A stretch of DNA of 10,468 nt from JAOPZW01 sp036555665. GTDB lineage: Bacteria; Actinomycetota; Thermoleophilia; Solirubrobacterales; Solirubrobacteraceae. A program made the position numbers and the translations under genes. Shown in pieces: positions 1 to 7,611 of the stretch; the stretch's first letter is position 1, and every line of letters starts with the position of its first letter. The notes beneath the pieces were generated by a model. It had not been told where the DNA came from. It searched no databases and saw nothing but the letters and a program-made list of their open reading frames with translations. The DNA is taken from contig DATBKW010000212.1 of the NCBI GenBank assembly GCA_036555665.1, positions 1 to 10,468 of the forward strand. The letters are read 5' to 3'.

Positions 1-983
<983 letters not shown>

Positions 984-1026
984 GCCCCGAAAGCTAGTCC
1001 ACAGCTCGCCGTCGCTGCGGCGCGGC

Positions 1027-1854
1027 TCAGCCGCAGAACGCGGCCAGCTCGCGCGCGACCCCCACCGGGTCGTCATAGGCCATGAGGAAGCCCGTGCCCG
1101 TGAGCACCCGCAGCTGCGCGTCGGGCAGCAGGTCGAGCGCCTCCTCGGCGGCCTGCAGCGGATGGCGGCGGTCCTCGTCGGCCCACAGCAGCAGCACCGG
1201 CAGCTCCAGGCGCGGGTAGAGGTCGAGCAGCTCGCGCCGCGGCCCGCGCGGCCAGCGCTTGGCCAGCCGCGCCCACGACCGGGCGAGGTTGGCGTTGCCG
1301 CCGACGTCGGCCATCGCGTGGCGCACCAGGTCGCGCGCCGCGGGCTCGGCGCTGACCGACAGCTTCACGCCGCGCTCGGGGCGCAGAGCGGCGCGCGCGA
1401 CGTGCGTCATCACGCGGTCAAGGCCGGGGACAGCCCCCAACCGCGCGGCGGCGCGCCACGGCTCGCGCGGGGCCGGGCGGTGCAGCGGGTTGGGCATGAG
1501 CACGAGCCGCTCCGGCGCGAGCAGCCCGAGCTCGAGCGCGCGCAGGAGGATCTCGGCGCCCAGCTCGTGGCCGGCGACGAGCGGCCGCGGCCCCGCGGTG
1601 TCGACGCAGAAGGCGGCGATGACCTCGGCCAGCCAGTCGAGCGTGTAGGGATGGCGCGGGCGGTCCTCGGAGTCGCCGTGCAGCGGCAGGTCGGGGAGGA
1701 TCAGCCGGTAGCGGTCGTCGAGGTACTCGACCGCCGGCTCGAACTCGCGGTAGCTGAGCAGCGCCGAGTGCAGGAGCACGAGCCCCGGGCCGGTGCCCGC
1801 CTCGCGGTAGGCCACGCGCGCGCCGTCGGTGTGGTGGTACAGGCGCAGCTTCAC
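1027..1854 (-). CDS. Alpha/beta-hydrolase-fold protein with degenerate catalytic triad
   Basis: The product is a 275-residue single-domain alpha/beta-hydrolase-fold protein. It has the expected strand order: LVLLHS after strand 3 (25-30), LILPDLPLHGDSE (51-63), the nucleophile elbow LVAGHELGAEILL (92-104), a cap region (about 120-205) and LPVLLLWADEDRRHP (218-232). The catalytic residues are altered. The elbow reads G-H-E-L-G, with Glu97 where Ser (or Asp in dehalogenases) belongs. The usual G-H near the C-terminus reads G-F (Phe256), and the oxyanion HG reads HS. Acidic Asp226, Glu227 and Asp228 remain at the third-acid loop. Catalysis of the ordinary kind is therefore unlikely; a binding or scaffold role is possible. 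The GTG start at 1854 shares GTGA with the upstream lipoprotein stop and follows GGGGAGG at 7 nt, so translation is probably coupled. fumC follows 43 bp later. Confidence 0.85.
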   Translation of the reverse strand: MKLRLYHHTDGARVAYREAGTGPGLVLLHSALLSYREFEPAVEYLDDRYRLILPDLPLHGDSEDRPRHPYTLDWLAEVIAAFCVDTAGPRPLVAGHELGAEILLRALELGLLAPERLVLMPNPLHRPAPREPWRAAARLGAVPGLDRVMTHVARAALRPERGVKLSVSAEPAARDLVRHAMADVGGNANLARSWARLAKRWPRGPRRELLDLYPRLELPVLLLWADEDRRHPLQAAEEALDLLPDAQLRVLTGTGFLMAYDDPVGVARELAAFCG

Positions 1855-2300
1855 CCGCGGGCCTCCCCGGCGCGCATGCCGCGTGCAAGCGCGGCGAGTA
1901 CGCTCGGCCCGCCGGCGTCGACAAACGCGGCGGTGCGCTCGATGCGCCGCTGCAGCTCGGCGTGGATGCCGGCGGTACGGGCCGCGCCGCGGCGCGCGGC
2001 GCCGACCAGGTAGCCCAGCCGCAGCGCGGCGGTGGCGTCGCCGCGCTTGGCCGCGTCGGAGAGGTGGTCGGCCGCGCGGGTGAGCACGAGCCCGGCGTTC
2101 TGCAGCTCGGAATCGCTGCGCGCGTTGGCCACGCATTCCGACAGGCGGGTCCCGGAAGGGAGCGTCACCGCGGCGGGGGCTCGCGCGAGCGCCCGCTCGA
2201 TGGCGCCGGGCGAGCTCAGGCACGCGTCGTCGAGCGGATCATGGCCGCCGCAGGCCGCCAGCAGCACCACGGCGGCGAACAGCGCGAGGACCCGGACCAT
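1851..2300 (-). CDS. Small putative lipoprotein, family not recognised
   Basis: The product has 149 residues. The N-terminus MVRVLALFAAVVLLAACGG is a lipoprotein signal peptide with lipobox L-A-A-C, and Cys17 is the predicted lipidated residue, so the mature protein should be anchored outside the membrane. The remainder is mostly helical and Ala/Arg-rich. Cys27 and Cys56 could form a disulphide. The segment LTRAADHLSDAAKRGDATAALRLGYLVGAARRG (73-105) resembles a TPR/Sel1-like helical pair, but too weakly for a family call. The ATG at 2300 is the only start that puts the signal peptide at the N-terminus. The stop overlaps the next gene's start by four bases (GTGA). Only 14 bp separate it from the divergent MATE start at 2315, so either the promoter is very compact or the MATE gene starts further in. 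Confidence 0.75.
   Translation of the reverse strand: MVRVLALFAAVVLLAACGGHDPLDDACLSSPGAIERALARAPAAVTLPSGTRLSECVANARSDSELQNAGLVLTRAADHLSDAAKRGDATAALRLGYLVGAARRGAARTAGIHAELQRRIERTAAFVDAGGPSVLAALARGMRAGEARG
1862..1868 (-). promoter_or_regulatory. Ribosome binding site of the hydrolase-fold gene
   Basis: On the minus strand GGGGAGG lies 7 nt before the GTG at 1854. It fixes that start against the much longer open frame that continues upstream through the lipoprotein gene. It is the clearest Shine-Dalgarno sequence in the window, where most other starts lack one. Confidence 0.75.
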
Positions 2301-2314
2301 GCCCGGATCGTAGA

Positions 2315-3664
2315 GTGGCCCGGGTGCTGCGCTCGGACAAGACAACGAAAGCGGGACCCGCCTCCGGCCCGCACGTGCGGGCCTCCGGCACCCGCTCAGT
2401 CGACCGCGAGATCGTGCGCCTGGCGCTGCCCGCGCTCGGCGCGCTCGCGGCCGAGCCGCTGTACCTGCTGGTCGACACCGCGATCGTCGGCCACCTGGGC
2501 ACGCCGCAGCTCGCCGCGCTGGCGCTGGCGTCGACCGTGCTGGCAAACCTCGTCGCGCTGTGCATCTTCCTGACCTACGGCACGACGGCACGGGTGACGC
2601 GCCTGCACGGCGCCGGCCAGGACGACGAGGCCGCCGCGCTCGGCCCGCAGGCGCTGTGGCTGGCGCTGGCCGCGGGCGTGATCGTCGCGGGCACCATCGC
2701 CGCGCTGGCCGATCCGCTTGTGCACGCGCTGGGCGGCGACGGCGACGTCGCGGACATGGCCACCGGGTACCTGCGCATCGCCTCGCTCGGCGTTCCGATG
2801 GCGCTCGTCGCGCTGGCCGGGCAGGGTTGGCTGCGCGGCATGGGCGACCTGCGCACGCCGCTGGTCATCGTCGTGGCGGCCAACGTCGTCAACGTCGTGC
2901 TCGAGCTGCTGTTCGTCTACGGCTTCGACTGGGGGCTCGACGGCTCGGCCTGGGGGACGGTGCTCGCGCAGCTCGGGATGGGCGCCGCGTTCGCGGTCGT
3001 GCTCCTGCAGGTGTTCGCGGCGCCCGATCTGGCCCGGATCCGCTCGCTGATCTCGATCGGCGCCCAGCTCGTCGTGCGCACCGCGGCCCTGCTCGCCTGC
3101 TTCGTGCTGGCCACCGCCGTCTGTGCGCGCATCGGGGCGGCGACGCTCGCCGCGCACCAGATCGCCTTCCAGCTCTATGGCTTCCTGGCCCTGTTGCTCG
3201 ACGCGATCGCCATCGCCGGGCAGGTCATCGTCGGGCGCGCCCTCGGAGCGGGCGACGCCGACGAGGCCGTTGCCGCCGCGCGGCGCATGATCGAGCTGTC
3301 GCTCTTCGCGGGCCTCATCATCGGCGGCGTCTTCCTCGCGCTGACCGACGTGGTGCCGCGGGCCTTCACCGACGACCCGCGGGTCATCGACCAGGCGCAC
3401 GACCTGTGGCCGCTGTTCTGCGTCATGTGGCCCGTGGCCGCCGTCGCCTTCGCGCTCGACGGCATCCTCATCGGCGCCGGCGACACGGCGTACATGGCCG
3501 CGGCGATGGCTGTTTCGTTCGTGGTCTTCGCCCCGATCGTGCTGGCGGCGAACACCGTTGCGGTCGTGTGGCTGGCGATCGACGTGCTGATGCTCGTGCG
3601 CGTGGCGACGCTCGGCGCCCGCTTCGCGCGCAGGCGCTGGGTGCTGGTCGGCGCGCACGCGTAG
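2315..3664 (+). CDS. MATE family efflux transporter (DinF-like)
   Basis: The product is a 449-residue polytopic membrane protein of the multidrug and toxic compound extrusion family, which exports organic cations or other small molecules using an Na+ or H+ gradient. The family opening is clear: REIVRLALPALGALAAEPLY followed by LLVDTAIVGHLG (51-62), with Asp54 in TM1 as in DinF-type members. About 12 hydrophobic segments follow in two halves; the second half begins near residue 240 and contains AAHQIAFQLYGFLALLLDAI. The length is normal for the family. No start has a good ribosome site. GTG at 2315 or 2324 gives a charged 30-residue leader, whereas GTG at 2375 begins just before the conserved domain and overlaps a palindrome. 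The true start may therefore be 2375. The substrate cannot be read from the sequence. The gene ends 13 bp from the convergent HD-GYP gene. Confidence 0.92.
   Translation: MARVLRSDKTTKAGPASGPHVRASGTRSVDREIVRLALPALGALAAEPLYLLVDTAIVGHLGTPQLAALALASTVLANLVALCIFLTYGTTARVTRLHGAGQDDEAAALGPQALWLALAAGVIVAGTIAALADPLVHALGGDGDVADMATGYLRIASLGVPMALVALAGQGWLRGMGDLRTPLVIVVAANVVNVVLELLFVYGFDWGLDGSAWGTVLAQLGMGAAFAVVLLQVFAAPDLARIRSLISIGAQLVVRTAALLACFVLATAVCARIGAATLAAHQIAFQLYGFLALLLDAIAIAGQVIVGRALGAGDADEAVAAARRMIELSLFAGLIIGGVFLALTDVVPRAFTDDPRVIDQAHDLWPLFCVMWPVAAVAFALDGILIGAGDTAYMAAAMAVSFVVFAPIVLAANTVAVVWLAIDVLMLVRVATLGARFARRRWVLVGAHA
2366..2383. promoter_or_regulatory. 18-bp perfect palindrome at 5' end of MATE gene
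   Basis: GGCCCGCACGTGCGGGCC is self-complementary over all 18 bases, with a central CACGTG. It overlaps copies of CCTCCGG at 2361-2367 and 2382-2388. The candidate start GTG at 2375 lies at its centre. It could be an operator, or a hairpin that covers the start. The regulator is unknown. Confidence 0.45.
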
Positions 3665-3671
3665 CGCGCCG
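3649..3671. terminator. GC-only hairpin at the MATE/HD-GYP convergent junction
   Basis: CGGCGCGC (3649-3656) pairs with GCGCGCCG (3664-3671) across a 7-nt loop that contains most of the MATE stop codon. There is no T-run on either side, so it is not a standard intrinsic terminator. It may still act as a bidirectional transcript end in a GC-rich actinobacterium. Confidence 0.3.
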
Positions 3672-3677
3672 CGCGCG

Positions 3678-5015
3678 TCACGACGACGGCGCGATCGCCT
3701 CGTTCATGCGCCGCTCGATGTCCAGCTCGCGGTCGAAGTCGGCCTCGTCGGCGTGGCGGTACTCCGTGCCCCGCCCGGCGAGCAGCTCGGCGAGCGCCTC
3801 GACGTAGGCCGAGTCGAGCTGCGATCCCGCGACGCGGCGCAGCTCGTTGAGCGCCTCGAAGGAGTTCATCGGCGTGCGATAGGTGTCGGGGGCGGTGAGG
3901 GTGTCGTAGACCTCGGCCACCGCGACGACGCGGGCGATGGCGGGGATCTCGTCGCCGCGCAGGCGCTGGGGGTACCCGCGGCCATCGATGCGCTCGTGAT
4001 GGGCGCGCACGATCTCGGCCACCGGGCCGTAGACGCCGATGTCGCGCAGCAGCTCGGCGCCGATGTCGGGGTGGCGCCTGATGCCGCGCCAGTCGGCCTC
4101 CGCCAGCTGGCCGCCGCGCTCCATCACGCGGTCCGAGAGCGCGAACTTGCCGATGTCGTGCAGGAGCCCGGCGGTGTGGGCGAGCTCCTGGTCGCGCTTG
4201 GACATGCCGCAGTGCTTGGCGATGTCGCGCGAGAACGCCGCGACCGCCGCGCAGTGGCGCGCCGCGCGGGAGTCGCGCTCATCGAGCGTGCGGATCAACC
4301 CGGAGAGGACGCCCCATGAGAGGTTCGCGTACTGGCGCGTGCGCTCGCGCGCGACGATCACCAGCCGCGCCATGTAGGTGAAGGCGATCACGTTGAGCAG
4401 CACGAAGACGAGCGCCAGCAGCCCGAGCTGGTCGTAGATGCCGGCGATGACCGCGACCAAGCCGACGTTGAGCAGCACGGCGGGGAACATCGGGAGCGTG
4501 CCGCGGATCGTGCGCGCTACCGACTTGCCGTCCAGGAGCGCAAAGGCCGTCGACGCGAAGAGGAGGTTGACCGCCATCGTCGCCGCAGCGACGAGCGCGA
4601 GCACGGCGATGAACTCGAAGCTGTCGCTGGGGGGGTCGATCGCCTCGAAGACGAAGGCCGCGAGCAGGACCGGCGTGGCCGATCCGGCGATGTTGATGAC
4701 CAGCGCCTGCCAGCGGTAGCGGTCGACGACCCACACGCCGGCGTAGGCGATCGTGGGGACGAGGAACGCGGCGGCGGGCCCCAGGAACGCGACCGCGAGC
4801 ATCGCCGCGAGGAACGCCGCCGAGAGGGTCAAGGTCGGCGCGTGGCGGGCCGCGATGAGCTCCGCCCCGAGCGCGCATACCGCCAGGACGATCGCCAAAG
4901 GCTTGACTACCGGCGCCCAGGACGACATCGTCAGCCCTACGATCCCTATGCAAACGACGACGATGGCAAGCGTCATCGCGAGCACGGGACGCCCCCGAGG
5001 CTGGGCCTCCGTCAT
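3678..5015 (-). CDS. Integral-membrane HD-GYP domain protein (putative c-di-GMP phosphodiesterase)
   Basis: The product has 445 residues. Residues 12-220 are largely hydrophobic, about 7-8 membrane segments with no recognised sensor family. A linker follows (222-235), then an HD-GYP domain (about 236-415). Metal-site motifs are intact: His254, HDIGK (286-290), H315 in RRHPDIGAELL, HHE (339-341) and the GYP signature DGRGYP (344-349). In the HD-GYP family these bind two or three metals and hydrolyse cyclic di-GMP, so activity is plausible. The AEVYDTLTAPDTYR stretch (367-380) replaces the commoner DAFDALTS form. The C-terminal tail (416-445) is acidic. The ATG at 5015 has no Shine-Dalgarno sequence. 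The gene is divergent from the CarH-like module across a 228-bp regulatory gap, so the two may share control. Activity on other substrates is possible within the family. Confidence 0.92.
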   Translation of the reverse strand: MTEAQPRGRPVLAMTLAIVVVCIGIVGLTMSSWAPVVKPLAIVLAVCALGAELIAARHAPTLTLSAAFLAAMLAVAFLGPAAAFLVPTIAYAGVWVVDRYRWQALVINIAGSATPVLLAAFVFEAIDPPSDSFEFIAVLALVAAATMAVNLLFASTAFALLDGKSVARTIRGTLPMFPAVLLNVGLVAVIAGIYDQLGLLALVFVLLNVIAFTYMARLVIVARERTRQYANLSWGVLSGLIRTLDERDSRAARHCAAVAAFSRDIAKHCGMSKRDQELAHTAGLLHDIGKFALSDRVMERGGQLAEADWRGIRRHPDIGAELLRDIGVYGPVAEIVRAHHERIDGRGYPQRLRGDEIPAIARVVAVAEVYDTLTAPDTYRTPMNSFEALNELRRVAGSQLDSAYVEALAELLAGRGTEYRHADEADFDRELDIERRMNEAIAPSS

Positions 5016-5160
5016 GCGCAGAAACTACAACGTCTGCGGGAGGTCCGGACGTGGTTGGAAAGAGAGCTGCCTAGCGGCCGCCGAAGAACATCAAAAGACT
5101 CCCCTCATTTGGGGGTTTGCGGGAACGGACGTGGCGGAACATACACACGTCCAGATCGCA

Positions 5161-5191
5161 TTGCACGGATTTTGCCGCGAATCCCGTGCAA
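5161..5191. promoter_or_regulatory. Inverted repeat TTGCACGG-N15-CCGTGCAA
   Basis: Perfect 8-bp arms at 5161-5168 and 5184-5191. They extend further as GAT/ATC with a one-base offset. The site lies 53-83 bp before the MerR start, where an operator or activator site would be expected. The binding factor is not known; autoregulation by the neighbouring MerR protein is the simplest guess. Confidence 0.5.
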
Positions 5192-5216
5192 GATCTGTGT
5201 GCCTTGAGACAGATCT
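5191..5216. promoter_or_regulatory. Inverted repeat AGATCTGT-N10-ACAGATCT
   Basis: Perfect 8-bp arms at 5191-5198 and 5209-5216, ending 27 bp before the MerR GTG. MerR-family dimers bind dyads of this sort at promoters, so this is the better candidate for an autoregulatory operator. It shares its first base with the upstream dyad, so both sites could be occupied side by side. Confidence 0.55.
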
Positions 5217-5243
5217 CTGTAAGACTGGTGCAGTGCGAGGCCA

Positions 5244-6149
5244 GTGCGCACGCTGAAGACATCTGAGGCTGCCTCGGTGCTGAACGTGAGCCCGAACACG
5301 CTCCGTGCCTGGGAGCGCCGTTTCGGCTATCCCAAGCCCCAACGCACCGCCGGCAAGCATCGGCTGTACACGCACGGCGAGGTCGCCGCCCTGCGCGACG
5401 CGCTGCAGGAAGGCCTCTCGATCTCGTCTGCAATCTCGCGTGCGCGCGAATCGCTGAGCTCTGACACCAGCACGCTCGTCGGGGCGCTGCAGGCCTTCGA
5501 GCTCGACCGCGCCGATGCAGCGATGGAGGCCGCCCTGGCCCTGCGCTCGGTCGAGCGCAGCGTCGAGGAGGTCCTGCTGCCGTCGATCCGCGAGATCGGC
5601 GAGCGCCACGGCTTCGACTCGGCCCCGTGGGCCTTCGCCGCCCGCTGGGCCACCGATTGGCTGCAGCGCGCGCAGCGGATGGCACCGCCCCCGACGCGGC
5701 CGACAGCGATCCTGGTCGGCGACGCCACGCGCGACGACCTCGATCCCGACGCGCTCGCCCTCAAGGCCCTTCAGCTCTTCGCCGTTCGTTCCGGCGCGCG
5801 GGTGCTCGTCCTGCCGATCACGGGCGTGGCGGGCCTCACCGAGGTCCTGGGAGCGTTCGCGCCGCAGGTGGTCGTCATCGCGGGCGCCCACGCCTCCGAC
5901 GACGACGTCGCACGTTGGGCCTACCGGGTCCGTTCCGCCAGCGGCGCACTGCCGATGGCGCTCTACCGTCGCGGCGGCCGCGCCGATGCGGCCCGCACGA
6001 CGGCGCGCACTCTCCCGGACTCGTCCGGCGAGGCGCACCGTATCGTCCTTGACATTCTCGATGGCCGGCCGCGGGGGATGGCCGCTCCGGCTGACGACGC
6101 CCCCCTCGAACAGCCGGACACCACCAGCCGCCAGGTGAAAGCCTCGTGA
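5244..6149 (+). CDS. CarH/LitR-like MerR regulator lacking the B12-ligand histidine
   Basis: The product has 301 residues. A MerR winged-helix domain occupies 1-70, with SPNTLRAWERRFGYPKPQRT (16-35) and the wing GKHRLY (37-42). A helical cap like that of methionine synthase and CarH follows (about 76-145, including RSVERSVEEVLLPSIREIGERH), then a Rossmann-like domain (about 153-245, including TAILVGDAT and PQVVVIAG). In CarH proteins the Rossmann domain carries DxHxxG, whose His binds cobalt, and the cap carries W...EH. Here the corresponding stretch is TRDDLDPDALAL with no His, and the cap has FAARWATDWL in place of EH. Light or B12 sensing of the CarH kind is therefore unlikely. The tail after about 275 looks disordered. 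The GTG at 5244 is the only upstream start (in-frame TAA at 5220), with GAGG nearby. The stop overlaps the next gene's start as GTGA. Confidence 0.85.
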   Translation: MRTLKTSEAASVLNVSPNTLRAWERRFGYPKPQRTAGKHRLYTHGEVAALRDALQEGLSISSAISRARESLSSDTSTLVGALQAFELDRADAAMEAALALRSVERSVEEVLLPSIREIGERHGFDSAPWAFAARWATDWLQRAQRMAPPPTRPTAILVGDATRDDLDPDALALKALQLFAVRSGARVLVLPITGVAGLTEVLGAFAPQVVVIAGAHASDDDVARWAYRVRSASGALPMALYRRGGRADAARTTARTLPDSSGEAHRIVLDILDGRPRGMAAPADDAPLEQPDTTSRQVKAS

Positions 6150-6646
6150 TCGATCGCCCCCGCCTCGTCGCCCTACCGGGCCACCGAGACCACCCACGCC
6201 CCGACGTTCACTTCTGCGGCCACTGCGGGCGCCCGCCCGCGGCCGCGGACATCCAATCGGCATCGCGCGTGTGCACGCGGTGCGGCCTGGGCCTCATGGT
6301 CTCGGCGGCACCCGATGCCGCGCCGACGCCGGCCGACCCGTTCCTCCTCGTCGACGGCCAGCTCTCGATCTGCGCGGTCAGCCGCCTGGCCGAGGAGCTG
6401 CTGCTGACCAGCGAGACCGAGGTCGTCAACTCGCACATCGGTGACCTGCTCGTGCCGGCCGACATCGAGGTGTCCGGCCCGGATTCGCTGGTCAACCTCA
6501 TCGTGCACGCCGCCCGCGGCACGGGCGAGGCGACCCACGTCGTGCTGCGCCCGGCCAAGGAGTTCGGGATCCGCTTCTGGGCGCGGATCGCGCCGTGCGG
6601 CCCGCCGAAGGCGGCGCTGGTCGTGCTCGCCGACGGCCGGGCCTAG
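6146..6646 (+). CDS. Zinc-ribbon plus PAS-like domain protein
   Basis: The product has 166 residues. Cys24-x2-Cys27 and Cys43-x2-Cys46, in HFCGHCGRPP and RVCTRCGLG, form a CxxC-N15-CxxC zinc ribbon. After a Pro/Ala linker (53-64) comes a domain of about 100 residues with PAS-fold character: FLLVDGQLSICAVSRLAEEL (66-85), then a helix, DLLVPAD (100-106), and two closing strands including FGIRFWARIAPCGPPKAALV (140-159). Ligand-binding residues cannot be assigned. No DNA-binding or enzymatic domain is present. The GTG start overlaps the upstream regulator's TGA (GTGA), so the two are probably translated together in similar amounts, which suggests a partner or modulator of that regulator. The second CarH-like gene starts 104 bp downstream. 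PAS is assigned from pattern only. Confidence 0.7.
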   Translation: MIDRPRLVALPGHRDHPRPDVHFCGHCGRPPAAADIQSASRVCTRCGLGLMVSAAPDAAPTPADPFLLVDGQLSICAVSRLAEELLLTSETEVVNSHIGDLLVPADIEVSGPDSLVNLIVHAARGTGEATHVVLRPAKEFGIRFWARIAPCGPPKAALVVLADGRA

Positions 6647-6699
6647 CGTCGCCGTCGCCGCGGCGGCTCCTGCCGCTGCAAGCAAACGCCCGCCGTGCA

Positions 6700-6722
6700 G
6701 CAACGCTTGCCGTCGTTGCGCA
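6700..6722. promoter_or_regulatory. Bulged dyad upstream of second CarH-like gene
   Basis: GCAACG (6700-6705) and CGTTGC (6714-6719) form an inverted repeat with an 8-nt spacer. With a one-base bulge it extends by TGC (6696-6698) and GCA (6720-6722). GCAAGC (6678-6683) and GCTTGC (6705-6710) form a second, overlapping pair. TTGC/GCAA words are repeated here as in the first regulator's upstream region. A weak promoter TTGCGC (6716-6721)-N17-GATACA (6739-6744) overlaps it and would put transcription start at about the ATG at 6751. Confidence 0.35.
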
Positions 6723-6750
6723 AACCGCACCGACGCTCGATACATCGCGC

Positions 6751-7611
6751 ATGGGCGCGATCCGCACCAACGCCGCTGCGGCCATGCTCGGCGTCAGCCC
6801 CAACACGCTGCGTTCGTGGGAGCGGCGCTTCGGCTTTCCCGAGCCGCGGCGCACGGCGGGCGGCCATCGCCAGTTCGACCTCGCCGAGATCGAGGCGCTG
6901 CGCAGCGCCTTCGAGGAGACGCACAACATCTCCTCGGCGGTCGCCCTCGCTCAGGAGCGCGGCGCCGGCCCCGCCACGCCGTCGCGGCTGCGCAGCGCGT
7001 TCGCGCGGTACGACGAGGTCGACGCCGATCGCGTCCTGGAGGAGAGCCTGGCCGTCCGCTCGGTCGAGCGCACGGTCGAAGAGGTGCTGCTGCCCGGCGT
7101 GGAGGCGCTCGATGCGGCCGGCCCCGAGTACGGCTTTGCGTGGCGTTGGGCGACCGGGTGGCTGGCGGCGGCGATGCGCGTCGCGCCGCCGGCGACCCGC
7201 GCCGACGGCGTGCTCGTCTTCGACGCGAGCGCGCCCTGCGACCTCGACGCCCTCAACGCGCAGGCGTTGGAGCTGTGCCTGCGTCGCCGCGGGCTGCGCA
7301 CGCTGACCCTGACCGTTGCGCTGGATCCCGGCCGCATGGGCCGCGCGCTGCACGCGCTCGCGCCGCGCGCCGTCGTGCTCACGGGCCGCCGGGCGTCGCT
7401 CGACGGCCTCGGGCGCCTCGTCTATGCGGCGCGCCGGATCGGCGGCGAGCGGGTGGCGATCTACGACTTCCGCGGCGCGCTGGGCGCGACGGGCGCGACG
7501 ACCGTGCCGCGGTTGGGCGACGCGCCGCGGGCGGCGTGTGAGGAGTTGGTGGCGCGCCTCGACGGCAGCGAGCGGGTGGGGCGGGCCGAGCTGCGCGCCG
7601 TGGGGCGCTGA
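6751..7611 (+). CDS. Second CarH/LitR-like MerR regulator lacking the B12-ligand histidine
   Basis: The product has 286 residues and is a full-length paralogue of the 5244 gene. It has a MerR domain with SPNTLRSWERRFGFPEPRRT (16-35) and GGHRQF (37-42), a helical cap with RSVERTVEEVLLPGVEAL (103-120), and a Rossmann-like domain (about 152-240, including DGVLVFDAS and PRAVVLTG). The B12-ligand region reads SAPCDLDALNAQAL with no histidine. The cap carries YGFAWRWATGWL where CarH has its EH motif, matching the paralogue's FAARWATDWL, so the pair shares a replacement motif. The ATG at 6751 aligns with the paralogue's start to the residue; the longer open frame from 6595 overlaps the PAS gene and is not used here. 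No Shine-Dalgarno sequence precedes it, so it may be leaderless. The gene is convergent with the coiled-coil gene 16 bp away. Confidence 0.85.
   Translation: MGAIRTNAAAAMLGVSPNTLRSWERRFGFPEPRRTAGGHRQFDLAEIEALRSAFEETHNISSAVALAQERGAGPATPSRLRSAFARYDEVDADRVLEESLAVRSVERTVEEVLLPGVEALDAAGPEYGFAWRWATGWLAAAMRVAPPATRADGVLVFDASAPCDLDALNAQALELCLRRRGLRTLTLTVALDPGRMGRALHALAPRAVVLTGRRASLDGLGRLVYAARRIGGERVAIYDFRGALGATGATTVPRLGDAPRAACEELVARLDGSERVGRAELRAVGR

Larger units (their letters stand above)
5016..5243. other. Intergenic region between HD-GYP and MerR genes
   Basis: This 228-bp divergent intergenic stretch is visibly less GC-rich than the genes around it. It holds two abutting dyads (5161-5191 and 5191-5216), a direct repeat CGGACGTGG at 5046-5054 and 5126-5134 (80 bp apart) and a small CCCC/GGGG hairpin at 5101-5114. 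No convincing sigma-A promoter could be assigned on either strand, and no coding sequence is supported. Confidence 0.6.

Noticed and set aside
2396..3658. Long open frame antisense to the MATE gene
   Set aside because: Its translation is His/Arg/Asp/Gln-rich low complexity, the typical shadow of a hydrophobic plus-strand protein.
5101..5114. CCCC-TCATTT-GGGG hairpin, possible terminator
   Set aside because: The stem is only 4 bp and no gene ends there; the nearby T-run on the minus strand is not directly after the stem.
5016..5243. Cobalamin riboswitch before the CarH-like gene
   Set aside because: No B12-box-like conserved core was seen, and the regulators themselves lack the B12 ligand.
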